A DNA stretch of 64,000 nt from Jannaschia donghaensis (GCF_001403795.1 NZ_CXSU01000012.1:299669-363668), one strand, 5' to 3'; shown: positions 15,912 to 25,594, counted from the first letter of the stretch. Notes: a model not told the origin generated them from the letters alone. Program-made: numbers and translations.

Positions 15912-18128
15912 TTAAGAACCGATCTTGCTCAGATCGGCGATTTGCGCGCACAGGCGCACGATCTCTGACAGCAGGTTGAGGCGATTGCGGCGGACGACCT
16001 GCGATTCGGCGTTCACCTGCACCCCTTCGAAGAAGGCGTCGATGGGCGCGCGCAGATCAGCCAGCGCGGCCATCGCGGCGGGGTAATCCTCGGCCGCGAG
16101 GGCGGCTTCGATGGCGGGTTTGGCGGGGGCCATCGCATCGAACAGCGCGCGCTCCTCCTCCGTCTCGGCCATCTTGGGGTCGGCCCCGTAGGAATATTCG
16201 ACGCCGTCCTTCGCTTCGGCCTGATCGAGGATGTTCTTGGCGCGCTTGTAGCCTTGGAGCAGGTTTTCCCCGTCGTCGGTGGCAAGGAAGGCGTTGAGCG
16301 CGCGGGCACGGGCGGTGACATTGGCGAGGTCGTCGGTGCGGTCGCCGGTCAGGACGGCGTCGATGACGTCGTGGCGGATGTCCTCGGACTTGAGGTGCTG
16401 TTTGAGGCGATCGTGGAGGAACGTGAGGAGGTCCAACGCCAATGCTTCGCTTTCAGCAATGCTTTTCCCATTCCGGTGTTGAGCATGTCTTTTCTCAAAC
16501 TCCTTGTTACGGAAGTCGGAAACGAGGTGGCCTTGACGCTCTCGGAGTTGCTCGGCGACGGCTTCCGATGCATCGAATTCTAAGGCGTGTTCTCGGCCGA
16601 TCTTGATCTTCGCGAGCTCGACAAACAGGGGACGAGCAAGAAGCAGGCTAACTCCATTTTCCAACACCAACCGAATAACTCCCAACGCTGCGCGTCGCAG
16701 CGCGTAGGGATCCTTGCTCCCGGTTGGCTTCTCGTCGATCGCCCAGAACCCGGCCAGCGTGTCCAGCTTGTCGGCCAGTGCCACGGCAACCGATACCGGC
16801 GCGGTTGGCACATCATCCGACGGCCCCAGAGGCGAGTAGTGCTCCTGCGCAGCCAATCCAATCTCCTTGGGGAGATTGGCAGCGTCAGCGTAGTAGCGGC
16901 CCATCAGGCCCTGCAATTCGGGGAATTCGTAGACCATCTCGGACGAGAGGTCCGCCTTGGCCAAACGGGCGGCGCGTTCGGCCAGATCGGGGTCGGCCCC
17001 GACGGTGGGGGCCAGTTCGCGGGCGAGGGCGGCGATGCGCTCGATACGCTCGGCCTGCGACCCCAATTTGGCGTGGAAGGTGACGTTTGCGAGGGCGTCG
17101 GTCCATTGCTCCATGCCCTCCTTCGCGACGCGCAGGTCATTCTCCCAGAAGAATTTCGCATCGGCCAGACGGGCCGAGAGCACGCGGTTGTTGCCCGCCA
17201 AAATCGTCGCGCCGTCGTCCGCCGTGTCGCGGTTGGCGACGGTGACGAAGCGGACGATCTTGCCCGTCTTGTCGCGGACGGAGAAGAATTTCTGATGCTC
17301 CTTCATGGAGGTCTGAAGCACCTCGGGCGGCAGGTCGAGGAAGGCATCGTCGATCCGGCCCATCAGGACGACGGGCCATTCGACCAGCCCCGCGACTTCG
17401 GCCAGAAGGCCCGCATCCTCGACCACCTCCAACCCGGCGGCGAAGGCCTGGTTCGTGGCGTCCTGCCAGATGGCGTCGGCACGCTCCTGCGACGACAGGA
17501 CGACCTTGGCGCGCTTTAACTTCGCCTCGTAATCATCGAAGGAGGTTACGGAAAATCGGCCCGGCGCCATGAAGCGGTGGCCTTCGGTCGTGTCGCCCGC
17601 GCCGATGCCGTCGACGTCGAGCGGCACGATCTGATGCCCATCTTCACGCGTGAGAATGCACAGGATCGACCGCAGCGGGCGGACCCAGCGAAGCGACCCG
17701 GTGCCCCACCGCATGGACTTGGGCCAGGGGAAATTGCGGATCGTCCGGTCCAGAACGTCCGCCACGATGGCGGCGGCGGGACGCCCCTGATTGGTGATGC
17801 GCGCGACGTAGATCTGACCCTTCTTGTCATCCGCGATCGTCAGTTGATCTTTCGTCAGGCCCGCGCCGCGCAGGAAGCCGGCCAGCGCCTTTTCGGGGGC
17901 GTCGACGCGTGGGCCCTTGCGGTCCTCGGTCGTGGTCGGGCTGGCGTCGGTCAGGCCGTTGATAGCGAGGGTCAGGCGGCGGGGCGTGCAATGGGCAACG
18001 GCCCCGGCATAGGTCAGCCCCGCATCGACAACGCCGTCGGTGACCAGTTTCTTCAGGTCGTCGGCCGCGCGGCGTTGCATCCGGGCGGGGATCTCCTCGG
18101 AGAAGAGTTCGATCAGCAGGTCTGGCAT
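15912..18128 (-). CDS. glyS: Glycyl-tRNA synthetase beta subunit
   Basis: A 738-residue subunit of the alpha2beta2 GlyRS that charges tRNA-Gly with glycine. It starts PDLLIELFSEEIPARMQ as expected, has HCTPRRLTL and KGPR motifs, the HD-like core and a C-terminal anticodon-binding DALR region (RRNRLNLLSEIVRLC). About residues 480-566 are odd: a lysine/glutamine-rich insert encoded by DNA of much lower G+C than the rest (43-47% against 80% in counted 60-nt blocks). The frame stays open. It directly follows the DUF6446 gene with no spacer, forming glyQ-DUF6446-glyS. Confidence 0.95.
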   Translation of the reverse strand: MPDLLIELFSEEIPARMQRRAADDLKKLVTDGVVDAGLTYAGAVAHCTPRRLTLAINGLTDASPTTTEDRKGPRVDAPEKALAGFLRGAGLTKDQLTIADDKKGQIYVARITNQGRPAAAIVADVLDRTIRNFPWPKSMRWGTGSLRWVRPLRSILCILTREDGHQIVPLDVDGIGAGDTTEGHRFMAPGRFSVTSFDDYEAKLKRAKVVLSSQERADAIWQDATNQAFAAGLEVVEDAGLLAEVAGLVEWPVVLMGRIDDAFLDLPPEVLQTSMKEHQKFFSVRDKTGKIVRFVTVANRDTADDGATILAGNNRVLSARLADAKFFWENDLRVAKEGMEQWTDALANVTFHAKLGSQAERIERIAALARELAPTVGADPDLAERAARLAKADLSSEMVYEFPELQGLMGRYYADAANLPKEIGLAAQEHYSPLGPSDDVPTAPVSVAVALADKLDTLAGFWAIDEKPTGSKDPYALRRAALGVIRLVLENGVSLLLARPLFVELAKIKIGREHALEFDASEAVAEQLRERQGHLVSDFRNKEFEKRHAQHRNGKSIAESEALALDLLTFLHDRLKQHLKSEDIRHDVIDAVLTGDRTDDLANVTARARALNAFLATDDGENLLQGYKRAKNILDQAEAKDGVEYSYGADPKMAETEEERALFDAMAPAKPAIEAALAAEDYPAAMAALADLRAPIDAFFEGVQVNAESQVVRRNRLNLLSEIVRLCAQIADLSKIGS

Positions 18129-18668
18129 TCAGAGCTGTCCCTCGGTCAGGGGTTCAAAGGTGGCGCGGTCGGGGCATTCCTCGCCGATGGCGGTGCCGTC
18201 GTAGGCCTTTTCGCCGCATTCGTTCAGCTCGTGCCAAGCGAAGCCGCGCCCGTCGAGGGTGAGCGCGACGATCCGGTCCACGCCGTAGCCCGCGTTCTTG
18301 TAGGCGATGAAGGCGCGGGCGGTGCCGTCGGCGATCTGCGCGCCGATGGCCTCGGCGTCGAAACAGTCGAACCAGGGGGGCGCGATGGTGGGCGCGGCGT
18401 CGGGTATGGGCAGACCACTAGCCATATAGGCAAGCGCGACACCGTCAAGGTCGTGCGTAAAGCAGGCCCGGAATCCGAGCGGCGAGGAATTGGAGGCAAT
18501 GGCCTGCACCTCGGTCGCGGGAAGCGTGAAGAGGCCGCTGCCGGTTTCAAGCGTCAGGGTCACGGGCCCTTCGATCGCGGCGTAATAGCCGCGGGTCTGC
18601 GCGAACCACAGGCCCGCGCCCATCGCGAGCGCGGTGCCGAGGATCAGGAGGACGGCGATTTTTCCCAT
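18129..18668 (-). CDS. DUF6446-like protein between glyQ and glyS
   Basis: A 179-residue protein with one N-terminal hydrophobic segment (about 3-24, LLILGTALAMGAGLWFA) that is either a membrane anchor or a signal peptide, then a small globular domain with four cysteines (in FRACFTH, WFDCFDAEA, ELNECGEK, EECPDRA), possibly two disulfides if periplasmic. It resembles the DUF6446 family that sits in this position in Rhodobacteraceae. Start overlaps the glyQ stop (ATGA) and its stop is adjacent to the glyS start. Function unknown; the position suggests only co-expression with GlyRS. Confidence 0.75.
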   Translation of the reverse strand: MGKIAVLLILGTALAMGAGLWFAQTRGYYAAIEGPVTLTLETGSGLFTLPATEVQAIASNSSPLGFRACFTHDLDGVALAYMASGLPIPDAAPTIAPPWFDCFDAEAIGAQIADGTARAFIAYKNAGYGVDRIVALTLDGRGFAWHELNECGEKAYDGTAIGEECPDRATFEPLTEGQL

Positions 18669-19600
18669 CAGGCGGCGTCCGACCAGCCGCCGGCGCGCGT
18701 CGTCACGAAAGCGTCGGCGCAGGCCTTGGCCAACGTCCGGACCCGGCCGATGTAGGCCTGCCGTTCGGTCACGGAGATGACGCCGCGCGCGTCCAGCAGG
18801 TTGAAGATGTGACTGGCCTTGATGCATTGGTCATAGGCGGGGTGGGCCATGACGATGCGCTTGCCGGTCTTGGGGTCGTCGGCGGGGCGCGACAGGATTT
18901 CGTGGCAATGCGCCTCCGCCTCCTCGAACTGCTTGAGCAGGACGGCGGTGTCGGCGGTGTCGAAGTTCCAGCGGGCGTATTCTTCCTCGGTCTGCTTGAA
19001 CACGTCGCCGTAAGTCAGCGGGATGGGGGCGGAGGGGTCGTTGAAGGGCATGTCCATGACGTGATCGACGCCGAGGACGTACATCGCCAGACGCTCCAAC
19101 CCGTAGGTCAATTCGCCCGAGACGGGGTGGCAGTCGTGGCCGCCGACCTGTTGGAAATAGGTAAATTGGCTGACTTCCATGCCGTCGCACCAGACCTCCC
19201 AGCCCAGGCCCCATGCACCCAGCGTGGGCGACTCCCAGTCGTCTTCCACGAAGCGCAGATCGTGCAGCTCGGCGTCGATGCCGATGGCCTGGAGCGAGCC
19301 GAGATACAGCTCCTGCAGGTCGGGCGGGCTGGGTTTGATGAGGACCTGGTATTGGTAGTAGTGCTGAAGCCGGTTGGGGTTTTCGCCGTAACGCCCGTCG
19401 GTGGGCCGGCGCGAGGGCTGAACGTAGGCCGCGGACCAGGGGTTCGGACCGAGCGAGCGCAGGGTTGTGGCGGGGTGGAAGGTGCCGGCCCCGACCTCCA
19501 TATCGTAGGGTTGCAGAATGGCGCAGCCCTTGGTCGCCCAATAGGTCTGAAGCCGCAGGATGATCTCTTGAAAGCTGCGGGGCGTGTCCGGTCTGCTCAT
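18668..19600 (-). CDS. glyQ: Glycyl-tRNA synthetase alpha subunit
   Basis: A 310-residue class II synthetase subunit carrying the catalytic site of GlyRS. Motifs: [19 protein letters not shown] (~9-27), [14 protein letters not shown], the near-invariant [21 protein letters not shown] region (motif 2) and [19 protein letters not shown] (motif 3). The start is the ATG at 19598-19600 ([10 protein letters not shown]); longer frames add an unconserved tail. Leads the glyQ-DUF6446-glyS operon, with the promoter expected in the 158-nt gap shared with the divergent SPOR protein. Confidence 0.97.
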   Translation of the reverse strand: MSRPDTPRSFQEIILRLQTYWATKGCAILQPYDMEVGAGTFHPATTLRSLGPNPWSAAYVQPSRRPTDGRYGENPNRLQHYYQYQVLIKPSPPDLQELYLGSLQAIGIDAELHDLRFVEDDWESPTLGAWGLGWEVWCDGMEVSQFTYFQQVGGHDCHPVSGELTYGLERLAMYVLGVDHVMDMPFNDPSAPIPLTYGDVFKQTEEEYARWNFDTADTAVLLKQFEEAEAHCHEILSRPADDPKTGKRIVMAHPAYDQCIKASHIFNLLDARGVISVTERQAYIGRVRTLAKACADAFVTTRAGGWSDAA

Positions 19601-19758
19601 GGTCTGCACCTTGCACGAATGGGTCGCGACCGCGTCTATGCGGCAACACATGGGGCGTCAACGCGGCCCCGCATTCCCCAACGTCCAGCGGTGGCCTTAA
19701 CTTTCCACGGGCGATCGGGAAAACAGGGGAAGACGACTGCCCCAATCCGAGAGATTCG

Positions 19759-21531
19759 ATGCGTCTTGCCCTGCTGATCTGCGTGATGTCCGTTTTTGCC
19801 GGTCTGTCCACCGTCCCCGCCGCGGCCCAGGGCCGCGCCTTCGTCCAGATCGAGGCGCATCCGAACCTGGGCGAAGCGACGTCGCGGGCGCGCGCCTATG
19901 GCAGTGTCGTCAGCGACATCAACGGCTTTGCGCTGGGCGGGCGGTGGTACGCGATCGCGCTGGGCCCCTACGACGCCGATACGGCGGCGCGGACGTTGCG
20001 CCGGTTGCGCAGCGAAGGCCTGATCCCGCGCGATAGCTATGTCTCCGACGGCGAGAACTACCGCGATCGGTTCTGGCCCATCGGCGCGGGGGCGGTCGGC
20101 GCGCCGGTGACCCCCACCCCGGACGCAGCGCCGGGCGGATCGACAGCCGGGGCCGCGGCACCTTCGGCGGATGCCGGGATCGTCGCCCCGGCCCCCGTCG
20201 TCCTGCCCGACGAGACCCGGCGCGAGGCGCAGCGGTCCGAGCGACTGCTGACCCGCGAGGAGAGGATGGAATTGCAGCGCGCGCTGCAATGGTTCGGTTT
20301 CTATACCGCCGCCATCGACGGCAGCTATGGCCGCGGGACGCGCAATTCGATGGCCGCTTGGCAGACGTCGGCGGGTGTGGACGATGTGACCGGGGTGCTG
20401 ACCACGCGGCAGCGCGAGCGATTGTTGCGGGAATATGAGGCGTCGCAGAAGGAATTGGGATTGCAGCCGGTCACGGTCGCGCAGGCCGGTCTGTCGCTGA
20501 TCGCGCCGATGGGTCTGGTGCGGTTCGACCGGATCGAGGCGCCGTTCGTGCATTACGAGCCCAAGGACGACAGTGGCGTCCGTTTGTCGCTGATCTCGCA
20601 GGCGGGCGACCAGGCGGCGCTGGGCGGGCTTTACGAAATTCTGCAGACGCTGGAAATCGTGCCCACCGAAGGCGACCGGTCGAAGGCGCGCGACAGTTTC
20701 CGCATCACCGGGATCGCACCGACCCGGACGACGCAGGTCTTCGCCAAGCTGGAGGGGGGCCATATCGTCGGATATCTTTTGTCGTGGCCCGCAGCACAGG
20801 ACGCGCTGGCCGCCCGTGCCTTGCCCGAGATGGAGCGCACGCTGGCGTCGTCGGGCACGCCGCTGCCGCCCGATGCCGGGTTCGAGCCGTCCGAGCAGAG
20901 TTTCGACATGGTGTCCGGCCTGGATGTGCGCCAGCCCCTGCGGTCCGCATCGGGGTTCTTCGTCACTGCGGCCGGGGCCGTCGTTACGGCGGCCGATACG
21001 GTCGCGGGCTGCGGGCGCGTCACGCTGGACCGCCTGCACGATGCGGATGTCACGCTGAGCCGTGACGGTGTCGCGGTGCTGACGCCGCAATCGCGGCTGG
21101 CCCCGGTCGAAGTGGCCGTTTTGGCCCCGACCGAAGGACGGCTTCGCAGCCCCGTGTCGGTCGGCGGGTTTCCGTTCGGCGGTGTGTTGGGGGCGGCCAC
21201 TCTGTCTTTTGGGACGCTGGAAGACGTGCGCGACCTGGACGGGGACGCGGGCGTGATGCGCCTGTCGCTGGAGGCGCGGGACGGCGACGCGGGCGGTCCG
21301 GTCCTGGACCCGGCGGGACGTGTCGCGGGCATGTTGCTGCCCGACCCGTCGGATGGGGCGCGCGCATTGCCCGCCGATGTGACGTTTGCGGTCAAGGCGC
21401 GCCGTTTGCAGGACGTGCTGGCCGCCGCGCAGGTGACGGCCCGGACGTCCGACGCCTCGGCCCCGATTGCGCCCGAAGATCTGACGACGCGGGCGGTCGG
21501 TATGACCGTTTTGGTCAGCTGCTGGGAATGA
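19759..21531 (+). CDS. SPOR and peptidoglycan-binding protein with catalytically dead trypsin-like domain
   Basis: 590 residues with a signal peptide (1-24, cleavage after AAA). An SPOR-like region (about 26-100), a Pro/Ala linker and a PG_binding_1 repeat (about 165-215, LQRALQWFGFYTAAIDG) are followed by an unassigned middle (240-380) and a trypsin-like domain (about 390-560). In the last, the nucleophile motif GDSGGP reads GDAGGP (A511) and the TNAHV histidine position is TAADTV (D413). It cannot be an ordinary serine protease and is probably a periplasmic binding protein. Its ATGA overlap couples it to the Nudix gene. Confidence 0.8.
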   Translation: MRLALLICVMSVFAGLSTVPAAAQGRAFVQIEAHPNLGEATSRARAYGSVVSDINGFALGGRWYAIALGPYDADTAARTLRRLRSEGLIPRDSYVSDGENYRDRFWPIGAGAVGAPVTPTPDAAPGGSTAGAAAPSADAGIVAPAPVVLPDETRREAQRSERLLTREERMELQRALQWFGFYTAAIDGSYGRGTRNSMAAWQTSAGVDDVTGVLTTRQRERLLREYEASQKELGLQPVTVAQAGLSLIAPMGLVRFDRIEAPFVHYEPKDDSGVRLSLISQAGDQAALGGLYEILQTLEIVPTEGDRSKARDSFRITGIAPTRTTQVFAKLEGGHIVGYLLSWPAAQDALAARALPEMERTLASSGTPLPPDAGFEPSEQSFDMVSGLDVRQPLRSASGFFVTAAGAVVTAADTVAGCGRVTLDRLHDADVTLSRDGVAVLTPQSRLAPVEVAVLAPTEGRLRSPVSVGGFPFGGVLGAATLSFGTLEDVRDLDGDAGVMRLSLEARDGDAGGPVLDPAGRVAGMLLPDPSDGARALPADVTFAVKARRLQDVLAAAQVTARTSDASAPIAPEDLTTRAVGMTVLVSCWE

Positions 21532-22022
21532 GCGGCTTTGCCGACAGTTATCTTGGACAGCTGCGCGCGGCGCTGGGGCAGGTGCCGCTTCTGTCGGTCG
21601 GGGCGCGTGTCCTGATCGAAGACGGGCAAGGCCGGTTCCTGATCCTGCGCCGGGCCGACAACGGTCTTTGGGGCGTGCCGGGCGGCGGCATGGAAGTGGG
21701 CGAATCCCTTCTGGACACCGCGCGGCGCGAGGCCCTTGAGGAGACGAATGCCGGGTTGCGCGACCTGTTTGCCTTCGGGCTGTCGTCTGACCCGGTGGTC
21801 GAGCATTACGTCTATCCCAACGGCGATCCGGTTCAGAGCATTTCGTTGCTGACCCACGCCGATCACGATGGCGGGCCGCTGCGCGCGACCGACGGGGAGG
21901 CGACGGAGTTTCGCTTTGCCGCGCCGGGCGACATCGATCCGGCCACGTTCACGCCGCCCGAATTCCCGATCTTCGATCATTGGGCCCGGTTCCGCGAAAC
22001 CGGTGCGTTTCAGGTGGTCTGA
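21528..22022 (+). CDS. Nudix hydrolase
   Basis: A 164-residue cytoplasmic protein with a complete Nudix box at about 55-77 (GGGMEVGESLLDTARREALEE), the Mg2+-binding site for hydrolysing nucleoside diphosphates linked to another group. The preceding strand LWGVPGG and the exterior length are typical. Substrate cannot be told from sequence. Start overlaps the stop of the SPOR-protein gene; convergent with trkH a few nt away. Confidence 0.9.
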   Translation: MSGFADSYLGQLRAALGQVPLLSVGARVLIEDGQGRFLILRRADNGLWGVPGGGMEVGESLLDTARREALEETNAGLRDLFAFGLSSDPVVEHYVYPNGDPVQSISLLTHADHDGGPLRATDGEATEFRFAAPGDIDPATFTPPEFPIFDHWARFRETGAFQVV

Positions 22023-22028
22023 CGCCCG

Positions 22029-23477
22029 TCAGGCGGCCCAGAAGCGGCGCGTGAAAAGGACATAGACGACCACCAGCTCCAACCGCCCGATCAGCATCGC
22101 TGCCGCCAATAGCCATTTGGCCGTGTCGGGTAGGGGGCCGAAGTTGCCGGCGGGGCCGATGATCGGACCCAGGCCGGGGCCGACGTTCGCCACCGCCGTC
22201 GCCGCGCCCGAGATCGAGGTGATCAGGTCCAGCCCGGTCATCGCAAGAGCCACGGAAAACACCCCCAGCGTCACGATGAAAAGTACGAAGAACGCCATCA
22301 CCGACGACAGCACGTCTTCGGATACGGTGCGTCCGTCGTAGCGGGGGCGGAAGATGCCGTGAGGCGAATGGATGCGCCGCAACTGCGCCTTCACGGCCGC
22401 GAACAGGATTTGATAGCGGAAGATCTTGACCGAACAGGATGTCGATCCGGCGCAGCCCCCGATCAGGCCGCAGAAGAAGAAGATCGTGATGATGAACCCT
22501 CCCCAGGTCATGTAGTTCACGCTGGCGTAGCCCGTTCCGGTCGTGATGGAGGCGATGTTGAACAGCGCTTCGCGCAGGGCACGCTCCACCCCATAGCCAT
22601 CGGTGAAGATCAGCGAGAGCATGACGAGGACGACCAGCACCGCGACCGTCCCGAAAAAGGCGCGCACCTGGCTGTTGGTGTAGAGCGAGCGCCCCTCGCC
22701 GCCCAGCATCTGGATGTAGAGGACGAAGGGCAGCGCGGCGGCAAGCATGAAACCGGTGGCGATATATTCGTGCGGTCCCTGGAACGCGCCGAAGCTGGCG
22801 TCGTAGTTGGCGAAGCCCCCCGTCGATACGGTGGTCATCGCATGGACGATGGCATCGAAGGTGCCCATGCCGGCGGCCCCGTAGGCCAGCGCGCAGGCGA
22901 CGGTGATCCCGACATATATCGTGGAGATGCGCGACGAGATTTCCGCCGCGCGGGGCAGGACCTTGCCCATGGTGTCGAAGGCCTCGGACTTGAAGATCTG
23001 CATCCCGCCGACCCGCAGTTCGGGCAGGAAGACCATGGCCATGACGATCACGCCGATGCCGCCGAACCATTGCAGCAGCCCCCGCCACAGCAGCAACCCG
23101 CGCGGCAGGTCGTCAAGGCCGGAGATCACGGTCGATCCGGTGGTGGTCAGGCCGGACATCGCCTCGAAGAAGGCATCTGTGTAGCTTAGGTCGGCCGCGC
23201 CGATCAGAAGGGGCAACGCCGCGAAGATCGGCAGCGACACCCACACGCCCGAGGTCATCAGGAACGTCTGTTGCAGCGAAAGGCGGTCGCGGACCGCGTT
23301 GGAACAGGCCAGCGACAAGCACATGCCCACAAGGCCGGTGATCATCCCGGATTCGAAGAAGACGTGCCAGTGGCCGTTGTTTTCCAGCAGGTCGACCAGC
23401 ATCGGCAGGGCCATCGACCCGCCGAGGGTCATCAGCAAAAGGCCGACTACATATCCGACGGGGCGCACGTCCAGCAT
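22029..23477 (-). CDS. trkH: TrkH-family potassium uptake protein
   Basis: A 482-residue membrane protein with the four M1-P-M2 pore repeats of TrkH/KtrB. Selectivity-loop candidates are MSGLTTTGSTV (~107), MTTVSTGGFAN (~219), ASITTGTGYAS (~313) and TAVANVGPGLG (~428); each has the conserved pore glycine. Such proteins move K+ with a cytosolic TrkA partner, which is not in this window. The ATG at 23475-23477 (MLDVRPVGYV) fits other TrkH starts; earlier in-frame codons add an unlikely charged tail. 31 nt downstream of the EamA exporter. Confidence 0.92.
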   Translation of the reverse strand: MLDVRPVGYVVGLLLMTLGGSMALPMLVDLLENNGHWHVFFESGMITGLVGMCLSLACSNAVRDRLSLQQTFLMTSGVWVSLPIFAALPLLIGAADLSYTDAFFEAMSGLTTTGSTVISGLDDLPRGLLLWRGLLQWFGGIGVIVMAMVFLPELRVGGMQIFKSEAFDTMGKVLPRAAEISSRISTIYVGITVACALAYGAAGMGTFDAIVHAMTTVSTGGFANYDASFGAFQGPHEYIATGFMLAAALPFVLYIQMLGGEGRSLYTNSQVRAFFGTVAVLVVLVMLSLIFTDGYGVERALREALFNIASITTGTGYASVNYMTWGGFIITIFFFCGLIGGCAGSTSCSVKIFRYQILFAAVKAQLRRIHSPHGIFRPRYDGRTVSEDVLSSVMAFFVLFIVTLGVFSVALAMTGLDLITSISGAATAVANVGPGLGPIIGPAGNFGPLPDTAKWLLAAAMLIGRLELVVVYVLFTRRFWAA

Positions 23478-23508
23478 TGGATCGGTGTCGGTCGCGGTGC
23501 CGTCGGTG

Positions 23509-24429
23509 TCAACCGCGCCGCTTGCCCGATTGCGACACGGCAAGACCCGCCGCGATCAGCGCCAGCGCGATGAAGAACCGGCCCGGCAGAACCTCCGACA
23601 GGACCAGCGCGCCGAAGAGCATGGACCAGACCGGAACCTGGTAATTCACCAGCGTCATGAACGACGGTCCGGCGGAGCGGATCACCTGCACCCGCAGCAG
23701 CGCCGCGAAGGCCGTGGGGATCAAGCCCAGGAACACGATGGCCCCCATGACGACCGGGTCCGCCGGGCCGGGCACGCCTTCGACCGCCAGCATCACGGGC
23801 AGAAGGATCACCGCGCCGACGACCAGCGTGCCCGCCGACAACCACATGCCGTCGATGGGCGGGCAGCGCCGCGTCAGGATCGACCCCGTGGCGTAGCAGA
23901 CCGTCGCCGCGATGCACGCGATGCGCCCCAGGGCCGCCAGATCGCCGTCGCCCGCGGCCCCGATGCCAGGACCCAGCAGGACCAGCGCGCCGGTGAGGCC
24001 CAACCCGAAACCGCCCGCGCGGCGCAGCGTCAGCCGGTCGCCCGGCACGAAGAAATGCGCCAGCGGCAGCACGAACAGCGGCAAGACCGCCATCGACAGA
24101 CCCGCAAAGGCGGACGGAACGTATTGCTGCCCCCAGGACAACAGCATGAAAGGGGCAGCGGAGGTCAGGATGCCGAGCACGATGATATAAAAGGCCAGAA
24201 GCGGCGAGGCCTTGGGCAGGGGCCGTCCCATCGCCACCACCAGCGACAGCAGGGCCAGGGCCCCCAGCGTCGTGCGGGCGGCCGCGACCGTCACCGGACC
24301 GTAGCCGCGCAGCGCCACCGCCACGACCATGAACGTCCCCCCCCAGATCAGCCCGAGGGCGACGATAGAGGCGTAGTTGCCGAGCGTCGGCGCGGAAACG
24401 GGTGTGTCGGTGGTGTGGGTGCTGGTCAT
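23509..24429 (-). CDS. EamA/DMT-family transporter
   Basis: A 306-residue inner-membrane protein of ten hydrophobic segments in two EamA repeats. Recognisable pieces are LGLIWGGTFMVVAVALR near the N-terminus (drug/metabolite transporter signature), PFMLLSWGQQYVPSAFAGL in the first repeat and VNYQVPVWSMLFGALVLSE in the second. Members export amino acids, nucleosides or other metabolites, and the substrate here is unknown. Start at ATG 24429. It lies between NIPSNAP and trkH genes on the same strand with short gaps, so co-transcription is possible but not needed. Confidence 0.88.
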   Translation of the reverse strand: MTSTHTTDTPVSAPTLGNYASIVALGLIWGGTFMVVAVALRGYGPVTVAAARTTLGALALLSLVVAMGRPLPKASPLLAFYIIVLGILTSAAPFMLLSWGQQYVPSAFAGLSMAVLPLFVLPLAHFFVPGDRLTLRRAGGFGLGLTGALVLLGPGIGAAGDGDLAALGRIACIAATVCYATGSILTRRCPPIDGMWLSAGTLVVGAVILLPVMLAVEGVPGPADPVVMGAIVFLGLIPTAFAALLRVQVIRSAGPSFMTLVNYQVPVWSMLFGALVLSEVLPGRFFIALALIAAGLAVSQSGKRRG

Positions 24430-24484
24430 TGCGGGCGACCTAGCGCGCGGCCCGCCACGGCAACAGCGAAATCGGTGGCGTCGA

Positions 24485-24790
24485 TCACCGATCGGCCCGT
24501 CTGAGCCAGGTGCGGTCCTCGGACCGTATGAAACGCTCGGCCTGCGCGAAGGCATAGTTTTCGCGTCCCAGCGGATCGTCGAACAGGCGGGCGCGGTAGG
24601 CTTCGTAGGCGGCCAGGCTTTCGATGTCGTAGATGCCGTAGGCCAGGGTCGACGACCCTTCGTGCGGCGCAAAGTAGCCGCGCAGATGCGCGCCGCAGCG
24701 CGGGATCGCCGTGCCCCAATTTCGGGCGTAGGTCGCGAACTCCGCGCGCTTTGTCGGGTCGATATCGTAGCGTATGACGCAGGTGAGCAT
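24485..24790 (-). CDS. NIPSNAP-family small protein
   Basis: A 101-residue dimeric alpha/beta-barrel type protein, beginning MLTCVIRYDIDPTKRAEF with the typical pattern of NIPSNAP domains (strand, helix with W-G-x-x-I-P, then GIYDIESLAAYEAYR). Members are small stand-alone domains of uncertain function, some binding or transforming small molecules. It is divergent from an ArsR-type regulator across a 72-nt gap, suggesting that the regulator controls it. Confidence 0.8.
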   Translation of the reverse strand: MLTCVIRYDIDPTKRAEFATYARNWGTAIPRCGAHLRGYFAPHEGSSTLAYGIYDIESLAAYEAYRARLFDDPLGRENYAFAQAERFIRSEDRTWLRRADR

Positions 24791-24862
24791 GATCTGTCCT
24801 TTCGTGATCCGGTTCAGACCTAACCTCTCGACAGGGGTACATGTTTCGGTCACGGTCGAACC

Positions 24863-25558
24863 ATGCGAAACGGTCCTGACATCGCCGCCACCGCCGCCTT
24901 GATCGGCGATCCCGCCCGTGCGGCAATGCTGTCCGCGTTGATGGATGGGCATGCGCTGACGGCGACGGAATTGGCGGCTGAGGGTGGTGTGACGCCGCAA
25001 ACCGCCAGCGCGCACCTAGCCAAGCTGGAGCGTGGCGGGTTGCTCGCCCGCGCCCGGCAGGGGCGGCACAGCTATTTCCGGCTGGCATCCGCGGACGTCG
25101 CACAGGTGCTGGAAGCGTTGATGACGCTGTCGCATGGGACAGGTCCAAGGCGCACGCGCCCCGGTCCGCGCGACGCGGCCCTGCGCGTGGCGCGGGTCTG
25201 CTACAACCATCTGGCCGGGGCCGAAGGTGTCGCCCTGTTCGAAGCGCTGCGCGGTGGTGGCGCTTTGCGGAAAGACGACGACATTCTGCGTATTACCGAT
25301 CGCATGCGTCCTGCGCTGGCACCGCTGGGCGTGGATCCCGCCGCGTTGCCAGGACAATCCGCGATGTGCCGGACCTGTCTGGATTGGTCCGAACGGCGGC
25401 ATCACCTGGCCGGGCGGCTGGGCCGCGCGATCCTGTCGGCGATGGAGGCCAAGGCCTGGGTGCGGCGCGATCCGGCCAGCCGGGCTGTCGTGATTCTGCC
25501 GAAAGGGCGTATTGGCATCGATCGCGTCATTGGCTTGGCTGCCGCCAATGCTATCTGA
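24863..25558 (+). CDS. ArsR-family winged-helix regulator
   Basis: A 231-residue protein. The first ~90 residues are an ArsR/HTH_20 winged helix (IGDPARAAMLSALMDG, then ELAAEGGVTPQTASAHLAKLERGGLL, wing RQGRHSYFRLA). The remaining ~140 are an additional helical domain with a C-x-x-C pair (MCRTCLDW) that might bind a metal or sense redox; no close function is recognised. Longer than minimal ArsR (~100). Divergent from the NIPSNAP gene, with both starts within a 72-nt shared region where its operator is expected. Confidence 0.85.
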   Translation: MRNGPDIAATAALIGDPARAAMLSALMDGHALTATELAAEGGVTPQTASAHLAKLERGGLLARARQGRHSYFRLASADVAQVLEALMTLSHGTGPRRTRPGPRDAALRVARVCYNHLAGAEGVALFEALRGGGALRKDDDILRITDRMRPALAPLGVDPAALPGQSAMCRTCLDWSERRHHLAGRLGRAILSAMEAKAWVRRDPASRAVVILPKGRIGIDRVIGLAAANAI

Positions 25559-25594
25559 TCCCGCAAAGACCGCACTAGCTCAAGGAACCGCAAA

